Of a DNA stretch of 64,000 nucleotides, positions 19,015 to 28,421 are shown one piece after another. A program made the position numbers and the translations under genes. Under the pieces are notes generated by a model, which was given only the letters and a program-made list of their open reading frames with translations, was not told where the DNA came from and did no database searches. Source of the DNA: Tissierellales bacterium (GTDB taxonomy: Bacteria > Bacillota > Clostridia > Tissierellales > Sedimentibacteraceae). Numbering within the stretch: position 1 is the first letter of the stretch; each line of letters opens with the position of its first letter. The stretch is taken from positions 30,450 through 94,449 of the forward strand of contig JAHDQO010000016.1 of NCBI GenBank assembly GCA_018433765.1, written 5' to 3'.

Positions 19015-19962
19015 CTACTTAATTTTTAAAGTGTCTAAAGCTTCTTTTATAGATAAAACTTTATAATTATTTTCTTTTAATGTATTAGTAACTTCCTCTT
19101 GATTATTAAAAATACCACTTGATATACCAAAGGTACAGCTTTCAATAATATCCCTATTATCATTTAGTGCTTCTATTATAGGCTGTATGATTATATTATC
19201 TTCTTTATCAACTTTGAACATATTTAGTAAAAATGGATTACCTGTTTTCTGTTTGATTGCAGCTAAAAACTTAGGTGATATATCTTCCATGTTTCTTGAT
19301 TTTTTAGCTCCTCCATTAAGTAGCCTCACAGCATCTATTAACCCGTTTATTCTTGCTTTTATTGAATCATCATCAAGCATTTGTATCTTATTATATGTAT
19401 ATTCATTTACATTACATCCAATACTTGTACTATCTATAAGTAAATTTCCTCTCATAAAATTTAAAGTATCAACTTCTATTTGTACAATATTTCCACTTTT
19501 TTTAGATTCATCTTCTACATACTGCTTTCTTGTGAGATAATCATATTCGCCTTTGTAAGGAAATAAAGAAACCATAGGTGTTACTTTAACTGGCGACCAT
19601 CTTCTCCCGCCATTTGGAAGCATATAACCAAACAAATCAAGATCACAGAACTTTTCATACATTAGTTTTAATCCATCTTCTTTAAAACCTTTAGCTTTAC
19701 CACTTTTTTCTCTTTGGATTATTTGTTCATCAAATTCTAAAAAATTAGGATTACCCTCTTTGTCTACAGCAGTGATTTTATACCCTAATTGCATCAAAGT
19801 TTCTTTAATATATCTTCTTATAGCTTGTCCTGAAATATATGCATATTCATTACCTTGATTGTCTGTTATCTTCTTAATTGGAGTTATGTTTCCTCCTGTT
19901 CCTTCACTTCCATTAAGTGAAGCTATATTTACTTTAGTTATATATGGTATATTATAAAACAT
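19015..19962 (-). CDS. cas7: Cas7 (Cst2/DevR), type I-B backbone subunit
   Basis: The 315-aa protein has the Cst2/DevR start IPYITKVNIASLNGSEGTGGNITPIKK, followed by YAYISGQAIRRYIKETL, the conserved Cas7 pattern, and GRRWSPVKVTPMVSLFPY. It forms the helical crRNA-binding backbone of Cascade. The Cst2 type assigns the locus to the Tneap form of I-B. Confidence 0.94.
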   Translation of the reverse strand: MFYNIPYITKVNIASLNGSEGTGGNITPIKKITDNQGNEYAYISGQAIRRYIKETLMQLGYKITAVDKEGNPNFLEFDEQIIQREKSGKAKGFKEDGLKLMYEKFCDLDLFGYMLPNGGRRWSPVKVTPMVSLFPYKGEYDYLTRKQYVEDESKKSGNIVQIEVDTLNFMRGNLLIDSTSIGCNVNEYTYNKIQMLDDDSIKARINGLIDAVRLLNGGAKKSRNMEDISPKFLAAIKQKTGNPFLLNMFKVDKEDNIIIQPIIEALNDNRDIIESCTFGISSGIFNNQEEVTNTLKENNYKVLSIKEALDTLKIK

Positions 19963-19979
19963 TTCTTATTTTACCTCCC

Positions 19980-21698
19980 TTATTTAGCTTTCTTTGCATA
20001 TGCAACTGCTCTAAATTTATTAACTGCATAAATAGCAGTATAATCCCTAATTAACTCCCAGTTTTCAGTGTTTTTATCAAGCATAGACAATATTTCTGTT
20101 AAAACCTCATCAAACTCTTTCTTAAAGTTTGCTTTGTCATCATTTTTTAGACATTCAAATTTTAAATCTTTAAAGAATGTTACTAACTGTTTATGATTTT
20201 TAACATTTCTTAATTTAAATAATAAATCTTTACTTTCAATATTTGCTGCAAAATATCCTATTTGATCACCTAATATTTTAGACTTGTCATGTAAACTCAT
20301 AATAATATCCTCCTTTACTGTAAATTTTAAATATTCTTTTTCTATATAGAATAAATATTCTCCAAAACCTAAAGTATCATTTTTAAGTATGTCAAAAGAT
20401 GCTTCAAAGTAGTTCTTTCTAATTGGACTAAAATTCAATATATTATTAGAAAACTTTTTAATATTTAGATTTACAATATTATTACTAGCTCTTCCTTTAG
20501 ATAATGAAATAACTGTAATAATATCAGAAAAGTATTTGAATAAGCTTATATTTTTATATTTGTAATCTATAAGTATATTAAAAAATTTAAATAATTTATA
20601 TGTTTTTGAATATTCATTAAGTGCTGATTTTAAATTACCATCTTGTGTATATGAAACATAAGTTGTTTCTTGTATACTTTTAAACAATTTTTCTGTTTTC
20701 TTAACTTGTCTATTAACAGTAGAATTTTTATATTTATCTTCAATATGATATATATAAGAAAACAAATACATAAAAAACTTAAGTTTAAATTCTTCCTCAC
20801 TATTAGAAATATAAAAGTTATGATTGTTTATGCCATCAGATATAAGCTGATTATACATATCTATGTTTGTTTGAGTAGTAACTATTTTACCGCTTTTCTT
20901 ATCTTTGTATTTGATTTTATCTTCTATGAATTTTAGATTATTTTTGATTTTAAGTAATGATTTTAAACTTTGAGAATTAATGTATAAATAGTAATTAGCA
21001 TTGTAATATCTTTTTATTTTAACTCCAAACCAATAAATTAAAGCATCCCATTTATTAATTTTCTCATCTGTACTCTTTACAAAATCTCTAAAGCAAAAAC
21101 CACCATCTTCAAATTGATGTATTTTAGAATTAATGTCTAAAAAATCATTAGGTAAAGAATAATCTATAAAACTTTTAACTGCTTCAGAAATAGTAAAATA
21201 CAGGATTAATGAACATTTATCATTAGTTTTATATTTATTATCTTTAACGAAATTTTTTCTATAATCATTTATAGTTTTCTCTTTTAATTCATTCTCTTTA
21301 GCAAATTTGATAAATTGATCATCTAGTTCTTGCACACTTTTTCCTATTTGTTCAGCAGAACAGCTTTTATATAAATTTTTGACATCATTTCCTGATGTTT
21401 TTCCTACAACATCAAATTTCTTATCAATAATAAATTGCTTATTTTCATTATCCCAATAAATTCTTTCATTATTAGTCTGATGTACTATTTTATATTCTTC
21501 TAAAAACTTACCGTAAATCTTATCAAATAATGCTTTTTCATCGTTTTCAGAAAGTATAATTTTTAAGTAATTATCTGCTAGCTGTATATCTTTAATTTCA
21601 TTAAATTCATAGTTATCAATAAACATTTTCAAATTTGCTATTCCGTTATTGTAGAAAAAATCTTTTTTATAAAATATTTTTTCTATATCTTTTTCCAT
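19980..21698 (-). CDS. cas8b: Cas8b/Cst1-like large subunit, type I-B
   Basis: This 572-aa protein is in the large-subunit position between cas6 and cas7. The start (FFYNNGIANLKMFI) and the end (IYAVNKFRAVAYAKKAK) fit the Cst1 type. A possible zinc-binding centre is not obvious. Large subunits recognise the PAM and recruit Cas3. They diverge quickly, so position is a main argument. Confidence 0.88.
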   Translation of the reverse strand: MEKDIEKIFYKKDFFYNNGIANLKMFIDNYEFNEIKDIQLADNYLKIILSENDEKALFDKIYGKFLEEYKIVHQTNNERIYWDNENKQFIIDKKFDVVGKTSGNDVKNLYKSCSAEQIGKSVQELDDQFIKFAKENELKEKTINDYRKNFVKDNKYKTNDKCSLILYFTISEAVKSFIDYSLPNDFLDINSKIHQFEDGGFCFRDFVKSTDEKINKWDALIYWFGVKIKRYYNANYYLYINSQSLKSLLKIKNNLKFIEDKIKYKDKKSGKIVTTQTNIDMYNQLISDGINNHNFYISNSEEEFKLKFFMYLFSYIYHIEDKYKNSTVNRQVKKTEKLFKSIQETTYVSYTQDGNLKSALNEYSKTYKLFKFFNILIDYKYKNISLFKYFSDIITVISLSKGRASNNIVNLNIKKFSNNILNFSPIRKNYFEASFDILKNDTLGFGEYLFYIEKEYLKFTVKEDIIMSLHDKSKILGDQIGYFAANIESKDLLFKLRNVKNHKQLVTFFKDLKFECLKNDDKANFKKEFDEVLTEILSMLDKNTENWELIRDYTAIYAVNKFRAVAYAKKAK

Positions 21699-21702
21699 TA
21701 TT

Positions 21703-22395
21703 TCACCTCCTCTCGCAAAATCCTGCTCCTAAACTTGAGTTTTTTTCTCCTAGCCCTGCTGCTAAAGCTGTAAATGCTAGTTTTTGAGATATTTCATCTT
21801 CATTAATTATTAGTTCAAATTTATTGCCAAGCAAAGAAATATCTTTATACTTATAAGCTAATGGTTTTCTATTTATCATTTTTAATGTATCAATAAAATA
21901 ATTATCTATAACTAGTTCTTCATTAAAGTATTCTTTATATTTTTTTTCTAAATTTGCTTGTAGTCTTGTTATTGCATCCATAATGTTATCTTCTTTTTTC
22001 CAAGGTCTATCTTCGATAGTTATTATAGTTGGAGTTAATGTAAATAATTTATTTATATGCTTATATTTGTTCTCTATAATTTCTGCTGTCCATACTCTAA
22101 AATCGCCATACTTATTTTTATATAACACTTTTTTCAATTTATATATAAACTGCTTGTCCCAACTTCTTAATCTAAAAATATACAACCTATTTTTCTTATA
22201 ATATTTATCTAATTCAATTGGAAAAAACCCAGAAAAGCAGTAATATTTATATTCTCTATATTTACTGTGTAATTTTCCTAATTTATCATCAAAATAAAGA
22301 GTTCTATTTATATATTTTCCTATTGACTCATTTACATCTGTAAAATATAAATCTTTTTTCATTTGACATGTAACGATCATTTCATAATATTCCAT
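21703..22395 (-). CDS. cas6: Cas6 pre-crRNA endoribonuclease
   Basis: The 230-aa protein has the Cas6 C-terminal glycine-rich RNA-binding loop (GLGEKNSSLGAGF) after two ferredoxin-like halves. His43 in GKLHSKYREY is the best candidate for the catalytic His. It cuts pre-crRNA 8 nt upstream of each spacer. It is the first gene of the I-B operon and the only cas6 in the window, so it probably also processes guides for the Cmr complex. Confidence 0.93.
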   Translation of the reverse strand: MEYYEMIVTCQMKKDLYFTDVNESIGKYINRTLYFDDKLGKLHSKYREYKYYCFSGFFPIELDKYYKKNRLYIFRLRSWDKQFIYKLKKVLYKNKYGDFRVWTAEIIENKYKHINKLFTLTPTIITIEDRPWKKEDNIMDAITRLQANLEKKYKEYFNEELVIDNYFIDTLKMINRKPLAYKYKDISLLGNKFELIINEDEISQKLAFTALAAGLGEKNSSLGAGFCERR

Positions 22396-22433
22396 TTAGT
22401 ATTCCTCCTGTAAGTATATTTGCATAAAAATAG

Positions 22434-22465
22434 CCAGCATTTTTGGGATGTTTAAAAAATGCTGG
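22434..22465 (-). promoter_or_regulatory. Hairpin in cas operon 5' UTR (possible attenuator)
   Basis: A perfect 11-bp stem (22434-22444 with 22455-22465) and a 10-nt loop lies between the predicted cas promoter and cas6. On the minus strand it is followed after GCTA by TTTTT. It could stop read-through from array 2 or attenuate cas transcription. Confidence 0.6.
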
Positions 22466-22510
22466 TTCTTAAGTTACAATGTCTATCCCTAACTAAAAAT
22501 TCTCACTAAT

Positions 22511-22539
22511 ATGATACTCCAAATTTTGGAATTTTTCAA
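22511..22539 (-). promoter_or_regulatory. Predicted sigma-A promoter of the cas operon
   Basis: On the minus strand TTGAAA (22539-22534), 17 bp and TATCAT (22516-22511) form a promoter with the same hexamers as leader 2. The spacer contains a palindrome, CCAAAATTTGG, a possible operator. The 5' UTR would be about 105-115 nt. Confidence 0.65.
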
Positions 22540-22575
22540 CAAAATTTTATTATTTTTGATTAGTTATGATAGATT

Positions 22576-24317
22576 ATTACAAATATATATTTTTTATGGT
22601 TCAACTGAAACATAAGAAACAGTTAGCAACAAGAATATAGTATTTCAATACATTTATGTTAAGGTTCAACAAGAAATGCAAACATCTAGAAAAAATTGTG
22701 ATGAGTGATTTCAATACATCTAATGTTAAGGTTCAACCAAAATTTGAAAAAGTTGATATTTATGTGGCAGAAGTATTTCAATACATCTTATGTTAAGGTT
22801 CAACATAGCCCTAGCTACAGGCTCAAAAGAATTAAATGAATTTCAATACATCTAATGTTAAGGTTCAACACCTAAAACTATTGTTGAAGAGATAATAAAG
22901 AAAAATTTCAATACATCTTATGTTAAGGTTCAACAAGATAATATGTAAAATTAGTCTAATAAATAGAGGATTTCAATACATCTTATGTTAAGGTTCAACG
23001 ACTAGAGAAAATAACGTAAGTACATTTATAGATAGATTTCAATACATCTTATGTTAAGGTTCAACTATGGGTTAAAAAATTATTTATGGCTTAAAGCAGC
23101 TTATTTCAATACATCTTATGTTAAGGTTCAACACCATACAGGCTTCCAATCTTGCCATACTTCTTCCATTTCAATACATCTTATGTTAAGGTTCAACCAG
23201 GTAAAAAAAATCCTTTGATTGACACAGGACGAAATTTCAATACATCTTATGTTAAGGTTCAACCAAGAATTATTAACATGGCAAAATGATAATTTCAAAT
23301 TTCAATACATCTTATGTTAAGGTTCAACAACGTTCTTTGGAGGGGATATACCTATTGTACATGTATTTCAATACATCTTATGTTAAGGTTCAACTTATGG
23401 TAGTAAATACAAGAGAACAAACAGAAGGTTAATTTCAATACATCTTATGTTAAGGTTCAACCGGTGTCGTTTGCTACGGCAATATAGTCATAAAGCAATT
23501 TCAATACATCTTATGTTAAGGTTCAACAACGGTCATTGTTGCACCGCCTGTTGTATAATGAAAATTTCAATACATCTTATGTTAAGGTTCAACTAAAATA
23601 GGGAATAAATCAATACCTATTTTTACAAAATTTCAATACATCTTATGTTAAGGTTCAACCCTACAGCATCACAACTCCGGACTGTACTATTTCCATTTCA
23701 ATACATCTTATGTTAAGGTTCAACCTTTTAAATGTTTTTGGTATACCTGCTACAATACCAATTTCAATACATCTTATGTTAAGGTTCAACTAACCCATTA
23801 AAAGGTTGAATTTGTTCCCCATCCTGATTTCAATACATCTTATGTTAAGGTTCAACGTACGTTACGTGTTTTAGCAGTGTTGCCATCTACGTATTTCAAT
23901 ACATCTTATGTTAAGGTTCAACACACAATTAGAATTTTTTAATTTAACTCTATAACCATTTCAATACATCTTATGTTAAGGTTCAACGAGATGATTCAAC
24001 AGTTATAGGATATAAAATAAATAAATTTCAATACATCTTATGTTAAGGTTCAACACATCAGCCTGTGCATCTGGTATTACGCCTAAACTAATTTCAATAC
24101 ATCTTATGTTAAGGTTCAACATCTTTAAATATTTTTTTACGTTTATAACTTTTATTATTTCAATACATCTTATGTTAAGGTTCAACAATTTTGGTATCCC
24201 AATAAAACATAAATTCTACTAATTTCAATACATCTTATGTTAAGGTTCAACAAAACCAAAAGTCTTACACTCTTCAGCTGTAAGCCAATTTCAATACATC
24301 TTATGTTAAGGTTCAAC
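22576..24317 (-). CRISPR. CRISPR array 2 (27 repeats, 26 spacers)
   Basis: The 30-bp repeats have the core CATCTTATGTTAAGG. The three oldest, at the left end, are variants: 22576-22605 is strongly degenerate, 22642-22670 has a 1-nt deletion, and 22708 and 22840 carry CTAATG. The leader is on the right. The spacer at 24187-24221, second from the leader, is identical to the second spacer of array 3. The spacer at 23299 is preceded by a fortuitous AATTTCAA. Confidence 0.97.
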
Positions 24318-24510
24318 CACAGAAAAATGAACATTTCTTATGTTATATGATACTAAAAAAGCATTGAATTTTCAAGACTATTTTAATTTTTTTCCAATGA
24401 ATAGTTCAATTTTCTTTTAATATCATAATCAAACTATTATACATATTGTAATTTCAATGCTTTTAAAAAATTAATTTAAGTATATAGTTGGAAAAATTGT
24501 ATCTTTGTAG
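24318..24510 (-). promoter_or_regulatory. CRISPR leader 2 with pre-crRNA promoter
   Basis: Homologous to leader 1 over about 180 bp. It begins CACAGAAAAATGAA beside the array. The minus-strand promoter is TTGAAA (24375-24370), 17 bp, TATCAT (24352-24347). It ends at the cmr6 stop, so the cmr operon runs directly into this leader. Confidence 0.85.
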
Positions 24511-25449
24511 TTAACTATTATAGTTTTGATTAAATTTCTTTTGCAGTTTAATTAAATCATCCATTTTTACAGTTTTTTTCTTATCATGCTTTTTTTCTTT
24601 TTCTACTGCACTACCTTGTTCTTTTGATTTTTTTTCAACTAATATACCATATCCATTAGAAGTATTTGAACCTACTCCATTGATTTCAAATGCTTCTAAA
24701 ATAAGTTCTTTAAATTTAACCTCGCTTATATCTTTATTATTTTTTAAAAATTTTAAATCTGTATTTTTCCTATCATTAAATTTATTACTTTTTCTAATTA
24801 TATTGATACTAAATATAGTATCTTTTAAATATTTTCCTTTTATAGGTATAACTTTATTATAGTCGCTTAGTTTATTATCTTTTTCAAACTCATTGAAATG
24901 CTTAGCTCTTGTTATTTGATTCGTAATACAATGAAATTCATCTGGATATGCTTCTAAAAATATAAAGTTTCCTTTGTTTTCTTCATTTCCAAATATATAT
25001 TTAAAAACATAATCTTTTAGTGCTCTTTCTTCATTTTCTTCAAAATATTCTTTAATTATATAATTTCTTATTACACCTTTTATTGCTTGCCCCGGTATAA
25101 AAGGAACATCATAGGTGTGATGAAATAATATAGTTGAATTTGAAATAGCAGAATCTCCTGAACTTATTAAAAATTTGTCTTTTGTTTCAACCACAAAGCT
25201 TAAATTTTTATAATTTTTAGATTTATAATGCTTAACTAATTCTTTTATACTATAGCTATATTTAGCCATTTCTTTTTCTCTATTATTAGAATTTATTTCT
25301 ATATTTTTATTATTAAGATAACAAAAGTATTTATTTAAAAATAAATCACAATTTGATTTGTCTTTATCATATTGTATATCATATTTACTGTATTTTTTAA
25401 GTATTTCATCTAATTCGCATTTTTTATCTTTTTTATTACTTTGACTCAT
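24511..25449 (-). CDS. cmr6: Cmr6, type III-B RAMP subunit
   Basis: The 312-aa protein has a RAMP fold with the Cmr6 landmarks HTYDVPFIPGQAIKGVIRNYI and a glycine-rich end GVGSNTSNGYGILVEKK, followed by a basic, low-complexity tail. It sits at the crRNA 3' end of the Cmr complex. It is the last gene of the operon, 11 nt after cmr5. Confidence 0.9.
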   Translation of the reverse strand: MSQSNKKDKKCELDEILKKYSKYDIQYDKDKSNCDLFLNKYFCYLNNKNIEINSNNREKEMAKYSYSIKELVKHYKSKNYKNLSFVVETKDKFLISSGDSAISNSTILFHHTYDVPFIPGQAIKGVIRNYIIKEYFEENEERALKDYVFKYIFGNEENKGNFIFLEAYPDEFHCITNQITRAKHFNEFEKDNKLSDYNKVIPIKGKYLKDTIFSINIIRKSNKFNDRKNTDLKFLKNNKDISEVKFKELILEAFEINGVGSNTSNGYGILVEKKSKEQGSAVEKEKKHDKKKTVKMDDLIKLQKKFNQNYNS

Positions 25450-25460
25450 CTGAAAATCTC

Positions 25461-25886
25461 CTATTTTTGACTTTCTTCTGTTTTATCTTTTTTATCATCT
25501 TCTATTAATCCATCAACAAACCTTTTCTGCCAAACAAAATAATTTATACTTTCTTTTGTTATTGATTTCAAATTTTTATTATTTAGATTATCAAATAAAT
25601 CATTTACAAACTTAGGATTTTTAGTATCTTTAATTATTAACTTACCTTTTTTATCTAGCCAATTTATAAGCGATTCTAAAGCTTTAAAATGTTCATTATC
25701 TTGCTGTCCTTTTGATTTTGCTATTAAAAAAGCTAAAGTAGCTGGTAATCCATTTCTAAGAATGTATGTAGGTAATTTTTTTATTAATGTTTTATATTTT
25801 GATTTATAGTTTTTACTAAGTATAGAAGTAACTCTTTTACATGCGTGTACTGATATTTCTAAGTTTACATTTTTTATACTACTCAT
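25461..25886 (-). CDS. cmr5: Cmr5, type III-B small subunit
   Basis: The 141-aa, mostly helical protein reads VHACKRVTSILSKNYKSKYKTLIKKLPTYILRNGLPATLAFLIAK, the standard Cmr5 pattern. Cmr5 lines the target RNA groove. AAAGGAGG precedes the ATG. A 200-bp gap with a dispersed repeat separates it from cmr4, which is unusual inside this tight operon. Confidence 0.92.
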   Translation of the reverse strand: MSSIKNVNLEISVHACKRVTSILSKNYKSKYKTLIKKLPTYILRNGLPATLAFLIAKSKGQQDNEHFKALESLINWLDKKGKLIIKDTKNPKFVNDLFDNLNNKNLKSITKESINYFVWQKRFVDGLIEDDKKDKTEESQK

Positions 25887-25960
25887 TGTTTTCCTCCTTT
25901 GTTTTTCTTATGATACAAACAAATTTATTATATATAAGTTTTACATTGATTTATAATTTA

Positions 25961-25996
25961 GATCTTTCGACTCCGCTTTGCTCTGCTCAAGATGAC
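25961..25996. repeat. Dispersed intergenic repeat, copy A
   Basis: A 36-bp element beginning GATCTTTCGACTCCGC and ending CAAGATGAC lies between cmr5 and cmr4. Related copies lie at 44535-44571 and 58068-58104. Confidence 0.65.
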
Positions 25997-26089
25997 TATT
26001 ATCAGTAATTTTAAAAAATAAGTAACAAAAAATCTCTTTTAGTTTCTTAATAACTATCCTCAATTTACAACTTATTATTAACAGTTCAC

Positions 26090-27001
26090 TTATACTTTTA
26101 ATAACTTTATAAAACCTTTTCCAATGGTTCCATTTCCTCCAACTTGAAAATAATTTTCTTTTTCTAAAAATTTACTAAATTCATTTAAATCATTTAAATC
26201 ATTTAAACCATTATTGGCTTTACTTTCTTTAAATTCTTCTCTTGCTAAGGCAATGAAGTATAGAATTGATTCAGCTGGTAAATATTCTTCTTGGAATAAT
26301 GCAGTTCCTTTAGCAACTCCTGTTTCAATATCTATTTTATTTCTAGTAATTATTTCTGTGTACATAGATACCATGTCTATAAAATCTTCGTCTGATAAAA
26401 TTAATACTCTTTTGATATTTTCTTTTAATAAATGCTCAAAAGTTCCTTTAAAACTATTTATAAATTTTTCTTTTAGTTCTATATTAGGATTTTTTGCAAT
26501 ATATTCATATTCTTCTAAATACATTTTTTCATCATTCTTATTATCTTTAAAAGATAAATATTCACCTGTATCTAGTGGAATACATTTTTCTAATTGTTCT
26601 ATAAAATTACTTAATTTAATCCTATTTTGATCATTTGTACAAGTAAATTCTAAATCATCATAATATCTTTTTAATACAAACGGACAAGTTATTAATGAGT
26701 AAACGTTAATTGCTGACCTTACTGGAAAAAATAACAGTTTAGCGTCTGTAATAGAAATTATACTTGCTTTATCATTATCTTTATCCTTACCCAATAGCCT
26801 TTCTATATTAACTCTTTCCCCATTATTTGCAATTAATAACTGCTGCTTAATTGAACCTTTAAGGCTTGATGCTTCTATTTTTGGTATATTGGTATGGCTT
26901 TCTCTTTGAATAGGCATATCTACTATACCTAAATCTTGTCCTGTTCCTGCGTGAATTGGTGTTACTGCTTTAAAATAAAAAGTTTCAGCGTTTTTGTACA
27001 T
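26090..27001 (-). CDS. cmr4: Cmr4, type III-B backbone RNase subunit
   Basis: The 303-aa RAMP protein starts ETFYFKAVTPIHAGTGQDLGIVDMPIQRE, then IPKIEASSLKGSIKQ, the Cmr4 pattern; the backbone Asp that cuts target RNA is likely in the first loop (DLGIVD). The end FQVGGNGTIGKGFIKL is the glycine-rich loop. Residues near 277 contain an imperfect triple NDL repeat encoded by 9-bp tandem units. Confidence 0.92.
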   Translation of the reverse strand: MYKNAETFYFKAVTPIHAGTGQDLGIVDMPIQRESHTNIPKIEASSLKGSIKQQLLIANNGERVNIERLLGKDKDNDKASIISITDAKLLFFPVRSAINVYSLITCPFVLKRYYDDLEFTCTNDQNRIKLSNFIEQLEKCIPLDTGEYLSFKDNKNDEKMYLEEYEYIAKNPNIELKEKFINSFKGTFEHLLKENIKRVLILSDEDFIDMVSMYTEIITRNKIDIETGVAKGTALFQEEYLPAESILYFIALAREEFKESKANNGLNDLNDLNEFSKFLEKENYFQVGGNGTIGKGFIKLLKV

Positions 27002-27005
27002 TATA

Positions 27006-28421
27006 TTAATCCTCCATTCTGTTTAATACTTTTTTTATTTTTTCTTCTATTTTATCTAATCCCCAAATTTCGAGTCCTGCTCTTGCTCCAGATTTAACAG
27101 CTGATTTGATATTATCATAATAGGTTTTATCTAGTTCGTTTAAACTACCTATCTCGCTTTCTAAAAGAGGTGTCATCAGTATTGGCAGTCCAAATACACC
27201 TGATACAGAATACGTTGTAAATCTGTGACTTTTTGAATTATCCCCACTCATACCTCCAGATTTACATTCAAAATTGATAACTTGTCCAGAATTAGTTAAT
27301 AGTACAACATCTAATTCATCTAAGACAGTATCATCTATGATTACATCATTATCATTAGTACGTGATTTATGTTTTATTTTATAATTTAGATGAAGTGCAT
27401 TTAACTTACTTTCCTCATTAATTACATTGTAATAATCTTCTATAGCTTGTTTAAGTTTATATCCTACTACTTGTTCAAGCAGCCATCCTGCAGGATAATT
27501 GCTTTTTATTTCTTTTGTTATTACACCAGTATCTTCATTATCACCAGTTAATTTTTGTATCAAAGTCTTTATAACTTCCTTTCTTAGATTATCCTTTTCC
27601 TCTTTTATGAAATTAGTTAATATTAATATGTCTCTATAGCTGATTTCTTCTATTTCATCAATTTTTATTTTGTCTGTATATTTAAAATCTTTTAGTGTTT
27701 TACTTTTACTTTCATCTTTTATTACAACTTTAAATTCATCAATTTTTATACATTCTTTACTTATTAATTTTTTATAAATCTCATTATAAATTTTACTTTT
27801 TATTTTTACTTCATCATTATCATCTTTTTTTAATAAATTTATATTATTTCCACATTGTTTGCTTATTGTTCTAAAACCACATAAATTAAGAGCAATTTCT
27901 AAATCAAGATTGTCGCAATAATAATCTTTATTTTCTAAAACACTTATGCCATTTTTATTATCTTCTAATTTAAATCTGAGTAATTTGTGTGTATTTCCCT
28001 CTAGATAGTAGAACTCATCATTAGTTCTATTTTTCTCTCTGCATACATTTATTATATTGACTAAAAGCGGTCTTTGCCCTCCTGTAATATGCCATATTAT
28101 TTTTTCATCGTTATTCAAATCTAGAATTTTCTTTTTATCTTTATTATCACTATTATTATTATAAAAAATTTTTTCTTCAAGCAATTCATTTTGACATATT
28201 ATTATTTCTTCAAATTTAATATTAGAATATTTTTTATTAATAACATTTTTTAAATTTTCATCCCAAAACTTGTTTTTCATCATTTCATTTTTATTTTCAT
28301 CATCATCTATGGTAATATTAACAATCTTACTAATATTATTGTTAAATTTGTCTATCATCATATAATTTGTTATTTGATTTAGTGTAGAACATATTACTAA
28401 TACAACTTTTTCATCACTCAT
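27006..28421 (-). CDS. CARF-PD-(D/E)xK effector nuclease (Card1/Can2-like)
   Basis: The 471-aa protein has an N-terminal Rossmann/CARF-like part with HITGGQRPLLVNIINV (residues 111-126), the conserved loop of DUF1887-type CARF proteins, and a C-terminal PD-(D/E)xK nuclease: GWLLEQ (312-317), ELDVVL (369-374) and FECKSGG (384-390), with Asp371, Glu385 and Lys387 as metal/catalytic residues. Card1/Can2 nucleases are switched on by cyclic oligoadenylate from Cas10 and cut nucleic acid. It is embedded in the cmr operon between cmr3 and cmr4 (ATGA overlap, 4-nt gap). It is longer than Card1 (about 370 aa) because of a central insert. Confidence 0.85.
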   Translation of the reverse strand: MSDEKVVLVICSTLNQITNYMMIDKFNNNISKIVNITIDDDENKNEMMKNKFWDENLKNVINKKYSNIKFEEIIICQNELLEEKIFYNNNSDNKDKKKILDLNNDEKIIWHITGGQRPLLVNIINVCREKNRTNDEFYYLEGNTHKLLRFKLEDNKNGISVLENKDYYCDNLDLEIALNLCGFRTISKQCGNNINLLKKDDNDEVKIKSKIYNEIYKKLISKECIKIDEFKVVIKDESKSKTLKDFKYTDKIKIDEIEEISYRDILILTNFIKEEKDNLRKEVIKTLIQKLTGDNEDTGVITKEIKSNYPAGWLLEQVVGYKLKQAIEDYYNVINEESKLNALHLNYKIKHKSRTNDNDVIIDDTVLDELDVVLLTNSGQVINFECKSGGMSGDNSKSHRFTTYSVSGVFGLPILMTPLLESEIGSLNELDKTYYDNIKSAVKSGARAGLEIWGLDKIEEKIKKVLNRMED

